Assembly: GCA_016790285.1 (NCBI GenBank)
Contig: JAEUPJ010000028.1
Coordinates: 1 to 64,000 of the forward strand
Source of the DNA: Roseateles sp.
Lineage (GTDB): Bacteria > Pseudomonadota > Gammaproteobacteria > Burkholderiales > Burkholderiaceae_C
Length of the DNA stretch: 64,000 nucleotides
Reading direction: 5' to 3'
Shown: positions 47,722 to 57,101 of the stretch, piece after piece
Layout of the letters: each line of letters starts with the position of its first letter
Position numbering within the stretch: position 1 is the first letter of the stretch
Position numbers and translations under genes: made by a program
The notes under the pieces: model-generated
Told to the model about the DNA's origin: nothing
The model's database searches: none
Seen by the model: only the letters and a program-made list of their open reading frames with translations

Positions 47722-48626
47722 CACCAAGTCTTGCGTTGGAGTTCTTCAAGGATCTCACCGTAGATGCGGTAGCGGCTGGCGTTGATCAAGCCCTTGTCGA
47801 CCGCCGCGCGCACGCCGCAGCCGGGTTCGTGAATATGTGAACAGTTGTGGAAGCGGCAGTCGGCGTGGTCGCGCAGGTCGGGCATGTAGCGCCAGAGCTG
47901 GGCCGCGTCGATCTGGCGCAGGCCGAACTCCTGGAAGCCCGGGGAGTCGATCAGCGCCGTGGTGCGCGTGGGGTCGGTCCAGTACCACTGGGTCGTCGTC
48001 GTCGTGTGGCGCCCGGAATTGAGCGCCTGGGAGATCTCGCCCACCTGCGCCTGCGCGTCCTGCACCAGCAGGTTGATGAGGGTGCTCTTGCCGGTGCCGC
48101 TCGGGCCCATCACGAAGCTGCGCTGCCCGGCGAGCCAGGCCTGCAGCGTGGCGCGGGAGCCCACCGGGTCGGCCTTCAGGGCGACCTCGAACATCGTCAG
48201 CCCCATGGCGCGGTAGGGCGCCAGCCGCTCACGGGCTGCGTCGGTGCCGGGGAGGTCGGTCTTGTTCAGGGCGATGGCCGCGCGGATGCCGGCCGATTCG
48301 GCAGAGATCAGCGCCCGCGCCAGTTGCGATTCGCTGAACACGGGCTCCACGGCCACCAGCACCAGCAACTGGTCCAGGTTGGCGGCGAAGCTCTTGGTCT
48401 TCCACTCGTCCTGGCGGAAGAGCAAGTTGCGCCGCGGCTCCACGGCCTCGATGACGCCCTCGTCGGCGCTGGCTTCGGCGAAGCGCACCTGGTCGCCCAC
48501 CACGGCGTCGCTCTTCTTGCCCCGAGGGTGGCAGACGAAGCGCTTGCCGTCGGCGTCTTCCACGATGTAGTGGCGGCCGTGACCGCGCACGACCAGGCCC
48601 AGGTCCAGGTTGCTGAAACGGCTCAT
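47721..48626 (-). CDS. rsgA: Ribosome small subunit GTPase RsgA
   Basis: 301-aa circularly permuted GTPase that acts late in 30S assembly. OB-fold N-terminus, then G4 (NKTDL), G1 (GPSGTGKSTLINLL) and G3 (DSPGFQEFGL) in permuted order, and the Zn knuckle C-x-F-H-N-C-S-H. It overlaps phhB by 4 nt and the lipoprotein start by one base. Confidence 0.95.
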   Translation of the reverse strand: MSRFSNLDLGLVVRGHGRHYIVEDADGKRFVCHPRGKKSDAVVGDQVRFAEASADEGVIEAVEPRRNLLFRQDEWKTKSFAANLDQLLVLVAVEPVFSESQLARALISAESAGIRAAIALNKTDLPGTDAARERLAPYRAMGLTMFEVALKADPVGSRATLQAWLAGQRSFVMGPSGTGKSTLINLLVQDAQAQVGEISQALNSGRHTTTTTQWYWTDPTRTTALIDSPGFQEFGLRQIDAAQLWRYMPDLRDHADCRFHNCSHIHEPGCGVRAAVDKGLINASRYRIYGEILEELQRKTW

Positions 48627-48958
48627 CCGCCGCTGGCTTCCGGCAGCGCGCTGACCTGCGCGGCGCAGATGGCGTCGTTCAGCGTCAGTCCGCCGCGTGA
48701 ATGCGTCGTGTAGCTGACGGTGCAGGCGTCGTAGCCCACCAGCATCTCGGGGTGGTGGTCCTGCGCGTGGGCGATGTCGGCCACCGCGTTGACGAAGGCC
48801 ATCACCTGGTAGAAGTTGGCGAAGCCGAAACGCCGCCCGATGAGCTTGTTCTCCGGGTCGGGCGTCCAGCCGGGCAGGGCGGCCAGCACGCGGGCGCGCG
48901 AGGCGGCGTCCAGCAGCGGGGCCTTGGGGTCACAGTGGGCGAGCAGCAGGTCGGTCAT
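48623..48958 (-). CDS. phhB: Pterin-4a-carbinolamine dehydratase
   Basis: 111-aa PCD/DCoH family enzyme that recycles the pterin cofactor of phenylalanine hydroxylase. The signature is GWTPDPENKLIGRRFGFANFYQ in part and HHPEM. No phenylalanine hydroxylase is seen nearby, so a folate-recycling or other role is also possible. It overlaps the M48 peptidase stop and rsgA start by 4 nt. Confidence 0.92.
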   Translation of the reverse strand: MTDLLLAHCDPKAPLLDAASRARVLAALPGWTPDPENKLIGRRFGFANFYQVMAFVNAVADIAHAQDHHPEMLVGYDACTVSYTTHSRGGLTLNDAICAAQVSALPEASGG

Positions 48959-50226
48959 GAGGCGAGCGCTGCGAGACGTTCGGCAGCAGGTGGGTGGGAG
49001 TAGTAGAAGCGGGCGTAGACCGGGTCGGGCGTGAGCGTGCCGGCGTTGTCTTCGTGCAGCTTGAGCAGGGCCGAGGACAGGTCCGGGCCGCTGGCCTGGG
49101 CGCGGGCGTAGGCGTCGGCCTGGAACTCGTCGCGCCGCGAGAAGTGGCTGGCCAGCGGCGTCACGAAGAAGCCGAACACGGGGCCCGCGAGCAGGAACAG
49201 CATCAGGGCGAGCGCGTCGTTGGGCGCACCGAGGTTGGGCGCCACGCCCAGGCCCAGGTAGAAGGCCGGCTGCTGCGCCAGCCAGCCCAGTAGCGCGAAG
49301 CCCGCCAGGCTCATCGCGAACATCAGCACGATGCGCTTGGTGATGTGGCGGTGCTTGAAGTGGCCGAGTTCATGGGCGAGCACGGCTTCGACCTCGGCGC
49401 CGTTGAGCTTGGCCAGCAGGGTGTCGAAGAACACCACGCGCTTGGCCGGGCCGAAGCCGCTGAAGTAGGCATTGCCATGCGCAGAGCGGCGGCTGCCGTC
49501 CATGACGAACAGCCCCTTGGCCGAGAAGCCGCAGCGCGACATCAAGCGCTCCACGCGTTCCTTCAGCGCCGCATCGGTCAGCGGCTCGAACTTGTTGAAC
49601 AGCGGCGCGATGACGGTCGGGTAGATCACCATCACCAACAGGTTGAACCCCATCCAGGCGCCCCAGGCCCACAGCCACCAGCGCGGGCCGGCCGCACCCA
49701 TCAGCCACAGGATGAGCGCCACGATGGGCAGGCCGAGCAGCGCCCCCACCAGCACGCCCTTGAGCATGTCGGCCACGAACAGCCTGAGCGTCGTGTGGTT
49801 GAAGCCGAAGGCCTGCTCGATGCGGAACGTCGACCACAGCTCCCAGGGCAGGTCCAGCAGCGAGCCCAGCAGCACGAACAGGGCGATCAGCCCGAGCTGG
49901 TATCCCATGGGCTGCCAGGCTTCAGGCAGGGCCTGCGAGGCCGCCAGCGCCCAGCCGTTGATGAGATTGAGCCCCCCCAGCAGTGTCCAGCCCAGCAGCA
50001 CGGCGGCGTTGAAGGCCAGGGCCAGCAGGCCGAAGCGCGCGCGGGCGACCGTGTAGTCGGCCGCCTTCTGGTGGGCCGAGAGCGTCACGCTGCCGGCGAA
50101 CGCCGCAGGCACCTCGCCGCGGTGCGTGGCCACATGGCGGATCTGGCGCGAGGCCAGCCAGAACTTGACGAGGGTCGAGGCCGCCAGAGCCAGGGCGAAC
50201 GCGAGGGACAACAGCGTGGGAGACAT
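48955..50226 (-). CDS. M48 family membrane metallopeptidase (Ste24-like)
   Basis: 423-aa integral-membrane zinc peptidase of the CAAX-protease-1/Ste24 type. Zn motif HELGH in VLAHELGHFKHRH, and the downstream Glu in RRDEFQADAYA. Several TM segments precede it. It is first in the operon with phhB, rsgA and the lipoprotein. It is divergent from orn with a 50-bp gap. Confidence 0.93.
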   Translation of the reverse strand: MSPTLLSLAFALALAASTLVKFWLASRQIRHVATHRGEVPAAFAGSVTLSAHQKAADYTVARARFGLLALAFNAAVLLGWTLLGGLNLINGWALAASQALPEAWQPMGYQLGLIALFVLLGSLLDLPWELWSTFRIEQAFGFNHTTLRLFVADMLKGVLVGALLGLPIVALILWLMGAAGPRWWLWAWGAWMGFNLLVMVIYPTVIAPLFNKFEPLTDAALKERVERLMSRCGFSAKGLFVMDGSRRSAHGNAYFSGFGPAKRVVFFDTLLAKLNGAEVEAVLAHELGHFKHRHITKRIVLMFAMSLAGFALLGWLAQQPAFYLGLGVAPNLGAPNDALALMLFLLAGPVFGFFVTPLASHFSRRDEFQADAYARAQASGPDLSSALLKLHEDNAGTLTPDPVYARFYYSHPPAAERLAALAS

Positions 50227-50276
50227 GGGGCAGAGTTTAGGCTGCGAGAATTTGCCCTCTTTAGCGTGAGCCCACC

Positions 50277-50834
50277 ATGTCCGACACCCTTGCCCCGAGC
50301 GACAACAACCTGATCTGGATCGACCTGGAAATGACCGGCCTGTATCCGGACACGGACCGCATCATCGAGATCGCCGTCGTCGTCACCGACCCGATGCTGG
50401 AAAAGCGCGTGGAAGGCCCCGTCTTTGCCGTGCACCAGAGCGATGCGACGCTGGACGGCATGGACGCCTGGAACAAGGGCACCCATGGCCGCAGCGGCCT
50501 GATCGACCGCGTGAAGGCTTCCACCATCTCCGAGGCCGAGGCGGCCGCCCAGACCATCGCCTTCCTGAAGCAGTACGTGCCCAAGGGCAAGAGCCCCATG
50601 TGCGGCAACAGCATCTGCCAGGACCGCCGCTTCCTGGCCAACTACATGCCGGAGCTGGAGAGCTTCTTCCACTACCGCAACCTCGACGTCTCCACGCTCA
50701 AGGAACTGGCCAAGCGCTGGAAGCCCGCCGCGCTGGAAGGCTTCAAGAAGGCCCAGGCCCACACGGCGCTGGCCGACATCCACGAGTCCATCGACGAACT
50801 GGTGCACTACCGGGCGAACTTCCTGGCGCTGTAA
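50277..50834 (+). CDS. orn: Oligoribonuclease
   Basis: 185-aa 3'-5' exonuclease that degrades diribonucleotides such as pGpG, important for c-di-GMP turnover. DEDDh motifs are [20 protein letters not shown] and [11 protein letters not shown]. Length matches the family. It ends TAA and is followed with no gap by pabB in the same reading frame. Confidence 0.96.
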   Translation: MSDTLAPSDNNLIWIDLEMTGLYPDTDRIIEIAVVVTDPMLEKRVEGPVFAVHQSDATLDGMDAWNKGTHGRSGLIDRVKASTISEAEAAAQTIAFLKQYVPKGKSPMCGNSICQDRRFLANYMPELESFFHYRNLDVSTLKELAKRWKPAALEGFKKAQAHTALADIHESIDELVHYRANFLAL

Positions 50835-52592
50835 TTGATCCAGGCTGCGTTCGACTTCCCGCGCCACCCGCTCGCCCGGGACGACGGGGAGCGGCTGCGC
50901 GGCCTGTGGCGCACGCCGCCCGCGCGCTGGCTGCGCGCGACCAGCGCGGGCGAGGTGAAGCCCGTCATCGCGCAGGCCGAAGCGGCCGCACGGGCGGGGG
51001 CGTGGGTGCTGGGCGGCATGCGGTACGAAGCCGCGGCCGCGCTCGACCCGGCGCTGAGTGGCCATCCTGCCGCGGCGCCGCTGGCGGAGTTCGCCGTCTA
51101 CGACACCGCCCCCGAGCCCTGGCCCGAGGCAGCGCCTGCCTGGACCGGCCTGCTCGGCTGGCACGACGCCGAGCCCGAGGCCAGCGCCGCCATCGAGCGC
51201 ATCCGCGAGTACATCCGCGCAGGAGACTGCTACCAGGTCAACCTCACGACGCGGCTGCGTGCCCAGACACCCGGCCTCGATCCGGCGCAGCTCTTTTTCG
51301 CGCTGCATGCCAGCCAGCCCGGCGGCTTCTGCCTCTTCCTTCGCGAGGCGGGCGTGGCCAGCGTGTCGCCCGAGCTGTTCTTTGACTGGCGTCCCGTGCC
51401 CGGCGCCAAGGCCAGCTGGCTGCTGGCTGCGCAGCCCATGAAGGGCACCGCGCCTCGCGGCCGCGACCGCGTCGAGGACGAAGCCGCACAGGCGCACCTG
51501 CGCACCAGCGAGAAGGAGCGGGCCGAGAACCTGATGATCGTGGACCTGCTTCGCAACGACCTCAGCCGCGTCGCCCAGCTGGGCACGGTGCGGGTGCCGC
51601 GGCTGTTCGAGCTGCATGCCCTGCCGACCGTCTGGCAGATGACGTCCACCGTCACCGCCGTCAGCCGCCCGGGGCTGACGCTGGCCGATGCCTTCGCGGC
51701 GCTCTTCCCCTGCGGTTCGGTCACGGGGGCTCCCAAGGTGCGGGCCATGCAGGTCATCCGCGAACTGGAGGCGTCGCCGCGCGGCTGGTACTGCGGGGCG
51801 CTGGGCTTGATCCAGCCGGGGGGCGTCGCCACCTTCAACGTGCCCATCCGCACGGTCGAGTTCGACGGTGAGCGCCTGATGGCCGGCCTGGGCAGTGCCA
51901 TCACGCTGGACAGCGAGCCGGCGGCCGAGATCGCCGAATGGCGCGCCAAGTCGCGCTTCCTGGCGCGCGCCGAGGCCCCCGTGGCGGCCTTGGAGACGCT
52001 GCGCCTGGAGAGCGGCGCCGCGGTGCGGGGCGATGCACACCTGGCTCGCATGCAGCGCACGGCGCGGCATTTCGGGTTGCGCTTCTCGCTTGCCGAGGCC
52101 AAGGCCCACCTTCGCGACGTGGCGGCGCAACACCCCGACGGAGCCTGGCGCCTTCGCCTGACCTGCGATGCCGACGGGCGCCTGGAGCACACGCTGGCGC
52201 CTTTCGCACCGACGGCTGCGCCCGTGCGGCTCGCGCTGGCCAAGCATTCGATCGCCACCTGCGGCGCGGGCGCCGAGTTCCTCGCCCACAAGACGACGCG
52301 CCGCGAGGCCTACGCCGGCTTCGACAAGGCCGCCGATGTCTTTGACGTCATCCTCTGGAACGAGGCCGGCGAGCTGACCGAGTGCAGCTTCGGCAACCTG
52401 GCGGTGCTGCTGGATGGGCAGTGGCTCACGCCGCCCCTGTCGGCCGGGCTGCTGCCAGGCGTCATGCGCGCCGAACTGCTGGCGCAGGGGCGCATCCGCG
52501 AGGCAGCGTTGCCCAAGGCCGTGCTGGCCCGCGCGCAGGGCCTGGCCTTCTTCAACAGCCTGCGTGGCTGGCTAGCTGCCGAGCTGGCGTAG
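50835..52592 (+). CDS. Bifunctional aminodeoxychorismate synthase I / lyase (PabB-PabC)
   Basis: 585-aa fusion for p-aminobenzoate synthesis in folate biosynthesis. Residues 1-about 375 are the chorismate-binding PabB part (GDCYQVNLTTR, AQPMKGTAPRG, ENLMIVDLLRND, PCGSVTGAPKVRAMQ). The rest is a PabC-like fold-IV PLP lyase (HKTTRRE, ELTECSFGNLAV, LLPGVMRAELL). The start is TTG immediately after the orn TAA, in the same frame, so orn and pabB are separated only by that stop codon. Confidence 0.9.
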   Translation: MIQAAFDFPRHPLARDDGERLRGLWRTPPARWLRATSAGEVKPVIAQAEAAARAGAWVLGGMRYEAAAALDPALSGHPAAAPLAEFAVYDTAPEPWPEAAPAWTGLLGWHDAEPEASAAIERIREYIRAGDCYQVNLTTRLRAQTPGLDPAQLFFALHASQPGGFCLFLREAGVASVSPELFFDWRPVPGAKASWLLAAQPMKGTAPRGRDRVEDEAAQAHLRTSEKERAENLMIVDLLRNDLSRVAQLGTVRVPRLFELHALPTVWQMTSTVTAVSRPGLTLADAFAALFPCGSVTGAPKVRAMQVIRELEASPRGWYCGALGLIQPGGVATFNVPIRTVEFDGERLMAGLGSAITLDSEPAAEIAEWRAKSRFLARAEAPVAALETLRLESGAAVRGDAHLARMQRTARHFGLRFSLAEAKAHLRDVAAQHPDGAWRLRLTCDADGRLEHTLAPFAPTAAPVRLALAKHSIATCGAGAEFLAHKTTRREAYAGFDKAADVFDVILWNEAGELTECSFGNLAVLLDGQWLTPPLSAGLLPGVMRAELLAQGRIREAALPKAVLARAQGLAFFNSLRGWLAAELA

Positions 52593-53096
52593 CGCGCGCA
52601 TCAGCGCCATGCCGTCGGCATCGGGCCGGGCGGGCAGCTTGGTGTAGACCGCGCTGTCGGCGGTGCGCGCAAGGAACCCTTGGGTGACCAGGTCTCGGCG
52701 CAGCGTGCAGTGGTCGCCGAAGGCATGCCAAGCGTTCAGGATCTGGTTCACCTCGCTCTCGCGGTACGGGCGCTTGGCGTCGAAGCGCATCCACAGGCCC
52801 CACAGCGCCAGGAACTGCATCGAGCGCTTGGCCGGCAGGCGCGTGAGGCGCCCTTGGGGATCGAACTGGTGCAGCGTGCGGCGCACGAGCTCGCTCACCG
52901 GCTGGGGTGGCGACGCGGCGGGCGCGGGTGGCCGCGCCGTGAGCGTCTGCAGGTTGCGGTGCCCGGCGGCGCGGGCGACCATGTTCAGCAGCGTCTGGTG
53001 GCCGGGCGTGTCAGGATGGGCGAGCAGCTGCGTGCGCAGCGACTTGGCGAACGCGGACAAGTCGTCCACGACAAGGGGAAGGGCATCACGGGGCAC
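52572..53096 (-). CDS. DUF2087 family protein
   Basis: About 174 aa. The C-terminal half matches DUF2087: LTRLPAKRSMQFLALWGLW, then the RPYRESEVNQILNAWH and HCTLRRDLVTQGFL segments, a winged-helix-like arrangement. Function unknown; DUF2087 often accompanies regulatory domains. The GTG at 53096 follows GGAG at 7-nt spacing and is preferred over an ATG 8 codons upstream. The 3' end overlaps pabB by 21 bp (convergent). Confidence 0.82.
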   Translation of the reverse strand: MPRDALPLVVDDLSAFAKSLRTQLLAHPDTPGHQTLLNMVARAAGHRNLQTLTARPPAPAASPPQPVSELVRRTLHQFDPQGRLTRLPAKRSMQFLALWGLWMRFDAKRPYRESEVNQILNAWHAFGDHCTLRRDLVTQGFLARTADSAVYTKLPARPDADGMALMRALRQLGS

Positions 53097-53282
53097 GGTG
53101 GAACTCCATGCGCACGCCAACAGGGAAGGGCTGGGCTCGCCGACTTGCAGCCAAGGCGCACGCGAAGGTTCACACGTGGTCAGAGGCGATTGCGTGGCAG
53201 GTTCAGCTCACGGCGGGTGCCGTGCGGCAAGGCCTGGGTGTCTGCCGACCCGGGCTGCCAGTGTGCCAGACCTCCCCAATAT

Positions 53283-53311
53283 TTGGTGAAAACCCTGATC
53301 CGTGCTAGAGT
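53283..53311 (+). promoter_or_regulatory. Candidate sigma-70 promoter of the DEAD-box gene
   Basis: TTGGTG (53283-53288) and TAGAGT (53306-53311) are separated by 17 bp, and TGC directly before the -10 gives an extended -10. A start near 53318 leaves a leader of about 290 nt. Confidence 0.55.
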
Positions 53312-53321
53312 CTTGGCTTCG

Positions 53322-53339
53322 CCTGGGGTGCGCCCCAGG
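53322..53339 (+). other. Leader hairpin of the DEAD-box gene
   Basis: CCTGGGG-TGCG-CCCCAGG is a perfect 7-bp stem with a 4-nt loop near the predicted transcript 5' end. It has no T-run, so it is more likely a stabilising or regulatory structure than a terminator. Confidence 0.5.
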
Positions 53340-53606
53340 TGTTCAACGTCTCCTCTGACCTCGTTCGATCCACGCACTCTGCACTGGGCATCGAACTCCG
53401 AACACGGATCGGTCGGCGGCGATGAAGCCGTCGCTTTGACTGACTGTTCCCCCGCGCCGCACCCGGGCTGCTGTAACAAGCCCGAGCCGCACGACGCGAG
53501 CTGATCTATCTCCCAGCGACTTGATGATGTCCCGAAGGGCTTTTCACGCCCCTCGGCGCTGCGCGTTTGCCTGCGCGGCGTGATTGAACGAACGAAAGTA
53601 GAAGTC

Positions 53607-55301
53607 ATGAGTTTCGATACCCTGGGCCTGAGCCCCGTCGTGCTGCAAGCCGTCAAGGATTCCGGCTACGAGACCGCCACCGAGGTGCAAGCCCAAGCCA
53701 TTCCCGCCGCCATCGCGAACAAGGACCTGATGGTCTCGTCGCGCACCGGCTCGGGCAAGACGGCCGCCTTCATCCTGCCGGCCCTCGAAAAGATCCTCGC
53801 CGCCCGCGGCGACAACACCAAGCGCCGTGAAAAGGGCGTCATCTACGGCCCCAAGATCCTGGTCCTGGCGCCCACCCGTGAACTGGCCATGCAGGTGGCC
53901 AAGGCCGCCCAGACCTACGGCCGCTTCATCCAGGGCCTGAAGGTCGCGACGGTGCTGGGCGGCATGCCCTACCCGCTGCAGATCCGCCAGCTGACCGGCC
54001 CGCTGGACATCCTCATCGCCACCCCCGGCCGCCTGATCGACCACATCAACTCCGGCAAGTGCGTCCTGAGCAATGTCGAGATGCTGGTGCTCGACGAAGC
54101 CGACCGCATGCTGGACATGGGCTTCATCGACGACATCAACATGATCGCCGGCAACACGCCCGCCGAGCGCCAGACCGTCATGTTCAGCGCGACCTTCGCC
54201 GGCCACGTCGGCCGCCTGGCTCAGCAGCTGCTGAAGGACCCGCAGCGCATCGAAGTGGCGTCGCACACCGACACCCACGAGAACATCGAGCAGCGCCTGC
54301 ACTGGGCCGACAACCCCCACCACAAGGACCAACTGCTGGAAGCCATCCTGGCCCAGCCGGAGCTGGACCAGGCCGTCGTCTTCACCAGCACGCAGCGCGA
54401 CGCCGACTGGCTCGCCGAGCGCCTGGCCGAGATCGGCCATGCCGTGGCCCCGCTGCATGGCGCCATGCCCCAGGGCAAGCGCAACCGCGTGCTGATGGGC
54501 CTGCGTCGCGGTGACCTGAAGGTGCTGGTTGCCACCGACGTCGCCGCCCGCGGCATCGACGTGCCCACCATCAGCCACGTCATCAATTACGGCCTGCCGA
54601 TGAAGGCCGAGGACTATGTCCACCGCATCGGCCGCACCGGCCGTGCCGGCCGCCAGGGCCTGGCGATCACGCTGGGCCTGCGTGAAGACGTCAGCATGAT
54701 CCGCCGCATCCAGCAGTTCACGACGCAGACGATCCCGGTTCAGCAGATCGCCGGCCTGGAGCCCAAGACCCAGGAACCGCGCATCTTCCCGCCGCGCCCG
54801 GCGGGTTCCTTCGACGACCGCGGCCCGCGTGGCCACTTCGGTGGCGGCCGCCCGGGCTTCGGCAACAAGCCGTTCCGCCGTGAAGACGGCGGTCGCCCGC
54901 AGCACGGTGGTGGCAAGCCTTTCGGTGACCGCGGCTTCGCCCCGCGCAACGAAGGCTTCCAGCCGCGTGGTGCTGACGAGCGTGGCTTTGCACCGCGTGG
55001 TGCTGATGACCGCGGCTTCCAGCCCCGTGACGACCGCGGTTTTGCGCCCCGCGCCGACCGTGGCTTCGTGCCGCGTGATGACCGTGGCTTCCAGCCGCGC
55101 GAAGAACGCGGTTTCCAGCCGCGTGACGACCGTGGCTTCCAGCCGCGTGGCGACCGCCCCTTCAACGCGGGCGGCAAGCCCGCCTTCGCCGGCAAGCCGG
55201 CGTTCGGCGGCAAGCCCAGCTTCGGCGGCGGTGACCGCCCGGCCTTCGGCGGTGAGCGTCGCGGCCCGGCCGGTCCGCGCAAGGGTGGCTTCGGCCGCTG
55301 A
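53607..55301 (+). CDS. DEAD-box ATP-dependent RNA helicase (RhlE-like)
   Basis: 564 aa. Q motif region, motif I SRTGSGKT, PTRELA, TPGR, DEAD, SAT, and the second RecA domain with VATDVAARGIDVP and HRIGRTGRAG. The C-terminal 150 residues are a low-complexity RGG-like tail with about a dozen copies of (D)RGF-x-PR and then Gly/Lys/Pro/Phe repeats (GGKPAFAGKPAF). Such tails bind RNA and may promote condensates. The ATG at 53607 gives MSFDTLGLS; a GTG nine codons upstream is less likely. Confidence 0.93.
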   Translation: MSFDTLGLSPVVLQAVKDSGYETATEVQAQAIPAAIANKDLMVSSRTGSGKTAAFILPALEKILAARGDNTKRREKGVIYGPKILVLAPTRELAMQVAKAAQTYGRFIQGLKVATVLGGMPYPLQIRQLTGPLDILIATPGRLIDHINSGKCVLSNVEMLVLDEADRMLDMGFIDDINMIAGNTPAERQTVMFSATFAGHVGRLAQQLLKDPQRIEVASHTDTHENIEQRLHWADNPHHKDQLLEAILAQPELDQAVVFTSTQRDADWLAERLAEIGHAVAPLHGAMPQGKRNRVLMGLRRGDLKVLVATDVAARGIDVPTISHVINYGLPMKAEDYVHRIGRTGRAGRQGLAITLGLREDVSMIRRIQQFTTQTIPVQQIAGLEPKTQEPRIFPPRPAGSFDDRGPRGHFGGGRPGFGNKPFRREDGGRPQHGGGKPFGDRGFAPRNEGFQPRGADERGFAPRGADDRGFQPRDDRGFAPRADRGFVPRDDRGFQPREERGFQPRDDRGFQPRGDRPFNAGGKPAFAGKPAFGGKPSFGGGDRPAFGGERRGPAGPRKGGFGR

Positions 55302-55335
55302 ATCCGCGCTGCCGGCGCGCCTGCAGTGATGAAAG

Positions 55336-55369
55336 AAAGCCCTGTTGCCGTGAGGTGCAGGGCTTTTTT
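55336..55369 (+). terminator. Terminator after the DEAD-box helicase
   Basis: AAAGCCCTG (55336-55344) pairs with CAGGGCTTT (55358-55366), followed by further Ts (TTTTTT in all). It lies between the helicase and the convergent MCP gene. Confidence 0.85.
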
Positions 55370-55376
55370 GCGTCCG

Positions 55377-56918
55377 TCAGGCCATGCCGACCTGGTAGCC
55401 CGACACGGCCGCCTCCAGGCCCTGGGTGCGCTCGTTCAGCGTGGCCGCGGCCCCTGCACTCTGCTCGACGAGCGCGGCGTTCTCCTGCGTGAAGCGGTCC
55501 AGCGCCGCGACCGCCTGGCTCACCTGGCCGATGCCCACGCTCTGCTCGTTCGTCGCCGAGGTGATGGTGCCGATGAGGTGGTGCACATGGCCCGCCTTGG
55601 CCACGATCTCCTGCATGACCGCACCGGCCTCGCGCACGCGCACCGTGCCCGATGCCACCTGGGCCACGGAGGCCTTGATCAGCCCCTCGATCTCCTGGGC
55701 CGCCGCGGCCGTGCGCTGCGACAGCGAGCGCACCTCCGAGGCCACGACGCTGAAGCCCCGGCCTTCACTGCCGGCGCGCGCCGCCTCGATGGACGCATTG
55801 AGCGCCAGGATGTTCGTCTGGAAGGCGATCGCGTTGATCAGCCCGACGATGTCCGAGATGCGCCTGGAGGCGTCGTTGATCTCGTCCATGGTCGCCACGG
55901 CCAGCGTCACGGCTTCGCCGGCGCGGCTGGCGGCCTGCGAGGTCGTCTCGGCCAGTTCGCAGGCCTGGCGCGACGTCTGGGCGGTGTGCCGGGCCGCGGC
56001 CGTGATCTGCTCGACGCTGGCCGCCGTCTGCTGCAGGCTGCCCGCGGCCGACTCGGTGCGGCGTTGCAGGTGAGCGTTGCCGCTGGCGATCTCCTCGCTG
56101 CCGTCGCGCACGGCGGCGCAGTTGCGCTGGATGTGCCGCACCAGGCCGGCGAGCTTGTCGAAGAACTGGTTGAGCTCGCTGGACAGCGGGTCGAGTTCGG
56201 CCACGGCGCTCGGTAGCCGCCGCGTGAGGTCGCTGTTGCCGGCGTTGAGCGAGCGTGTCGCCTCGGTCAGGCGGCGGATGGGCGCAATGATGGCGCGGAA
56301 GGTGAGCAGGCCCGTGGCGATCAGGGTCGCGACCACCGCGGCGGCGAGGCCCAGCGCCCGGGTGCGCATGGACGAGGTCAGCGCCTCGGTCGCCGCGACC
56401 TGGGCGGCGATGTCGTCGCCGATGGCCGACGTCACCGCGGCTAGCAGGGTCTCCAGCCGCTCGAAGGCGGTGTCGAAGGCGTCGGCGCGCTGCGCCTGCG
56501 GGGAGGCAGTGGCCAGATACTGAACGAGGGCGAGCGCCTCGCTGCGGTACTGGCGCGCCTCCAGCGCTGCGGCCCCGATGGCGGCCCGGGCCTTGGGGCC
56601 GAGGTCGGCCGCGGCGAGGGCGTCGAGCCGTTCGACGAAGGCGTTGGCGGTGTCGGTGGCGGCCTGCTGCGCCTGGGCCAGGGCCGAGGAGTCACCCTGC
56701 AGCGCGGTCAGGCGCGCCTGCAGCACGTCGCCACGCACGGTGTCGTGCAGCATGTCCACGTCGCCGGCGAGATGCACCAGCGTCGTGTGGTTGGCCGCTT
56801 GCTGCAGGGCGCCGACAGAGCGGCTCAAGTTCCACCAGGACTGCGCGGCGACCAGGGTCACCGCAGCTGCGGCCACGCCGCACAGGATGGAAAGACGGGT
56901 CCGGATGCTGGCTTTCAT
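55377..56918 (-). CDS. Methyl-accepting chemotaxis protein
   Basis: 513 aa. TM1 near residues 10-27, an extracytoplasmic four-helix-bundle-like domain of about 160 residues, TM2 near 190-210, HAMP ([17 protein letters not shown]), and a methyl-accepting coiled coil with the conserved tip ([20 protein letters not shown], then [19 protein letters not shown]). There is no C-terminal CheR pentapeptide. Ligand unknown. A GAGGAG site precedes the ATG. Confidence 0.93.
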   Translation of the reverse strand: MKASIRTRLSILCGVAAAAVTLVAAQSWWNLSRSVGALQQAANHTTLVHLAGDVDMLHDTVRGDVLQARLTALQGDSSALAQAQQAATDTANAFVERLDALAAADLGPKARAAIGAAALEARQYRSEALALVQYLATASPQAQRADAFDTAFERLETLLAAVTSAIGDDIAAQVAATEALTSSMRTRALGLAAAVVATLIATGLLTFRAIIAPIRRLTEATRSLNAGNSDLTRRLPSAVAELDPLSSELNQFFDKLAGLVRHIQRNCAAVRDGSEEIASGNAHLQRRTESAAGSLQQTAASVEQITAAARHTAQTSRQACELAETTSQAASRAGEAVTLAVATMDEINDASRRISDIVGLINAIAFQTNILALNASIEAARAGSEGRGFSVVASEVRSLSQRTAAAAQEIEGLIKASVAQVASGTVRVREAGAVMQEIVAKAGHVHHLIGTITSATNEQSVGIGQVSQAVAALDRFTQENAALVEQSAGAAATLNERTQGLEAAVSGYQVGMA

Positions 56919-57101
56919 CGACGCTCCTCAGGGCTCCCCGGCGGGGAATGGGCGCGATTGCAGCGGGGCAGACATCCCTTGTTGTCGGGAAGTGACGAAC
57001 CGTGAAAGCCGGGGCACGAAGCAGCGTTTGTGGTCCTCCAGTGGCCGGCACCAAGATGGGGACTGCTTGCGCGGGCGCTGCTGTCGTGCTTTCAGCCGCG
57101 C

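Larger units (their letters stand above)
53097..53606. other. 510-bp intergenic region with long helicase leader
   Basis: No gene is convincing. The right two-thirds is probably the 5' leader of the DEAD-box gene: promoter at 53283-53311, hairpin at 53322-53339, and a 5-codon ORF at 53422-53439. The leader would be about 290 nt. Confidence 0.5.

Noticed and set aside
53422-53439. Five-codon ORF in the helicase leader as a regulatory leader peptide
   Set aside because: No convincing ribosome binding site and no codon pattern pointing to attenuation; kept only as part of the leader description.
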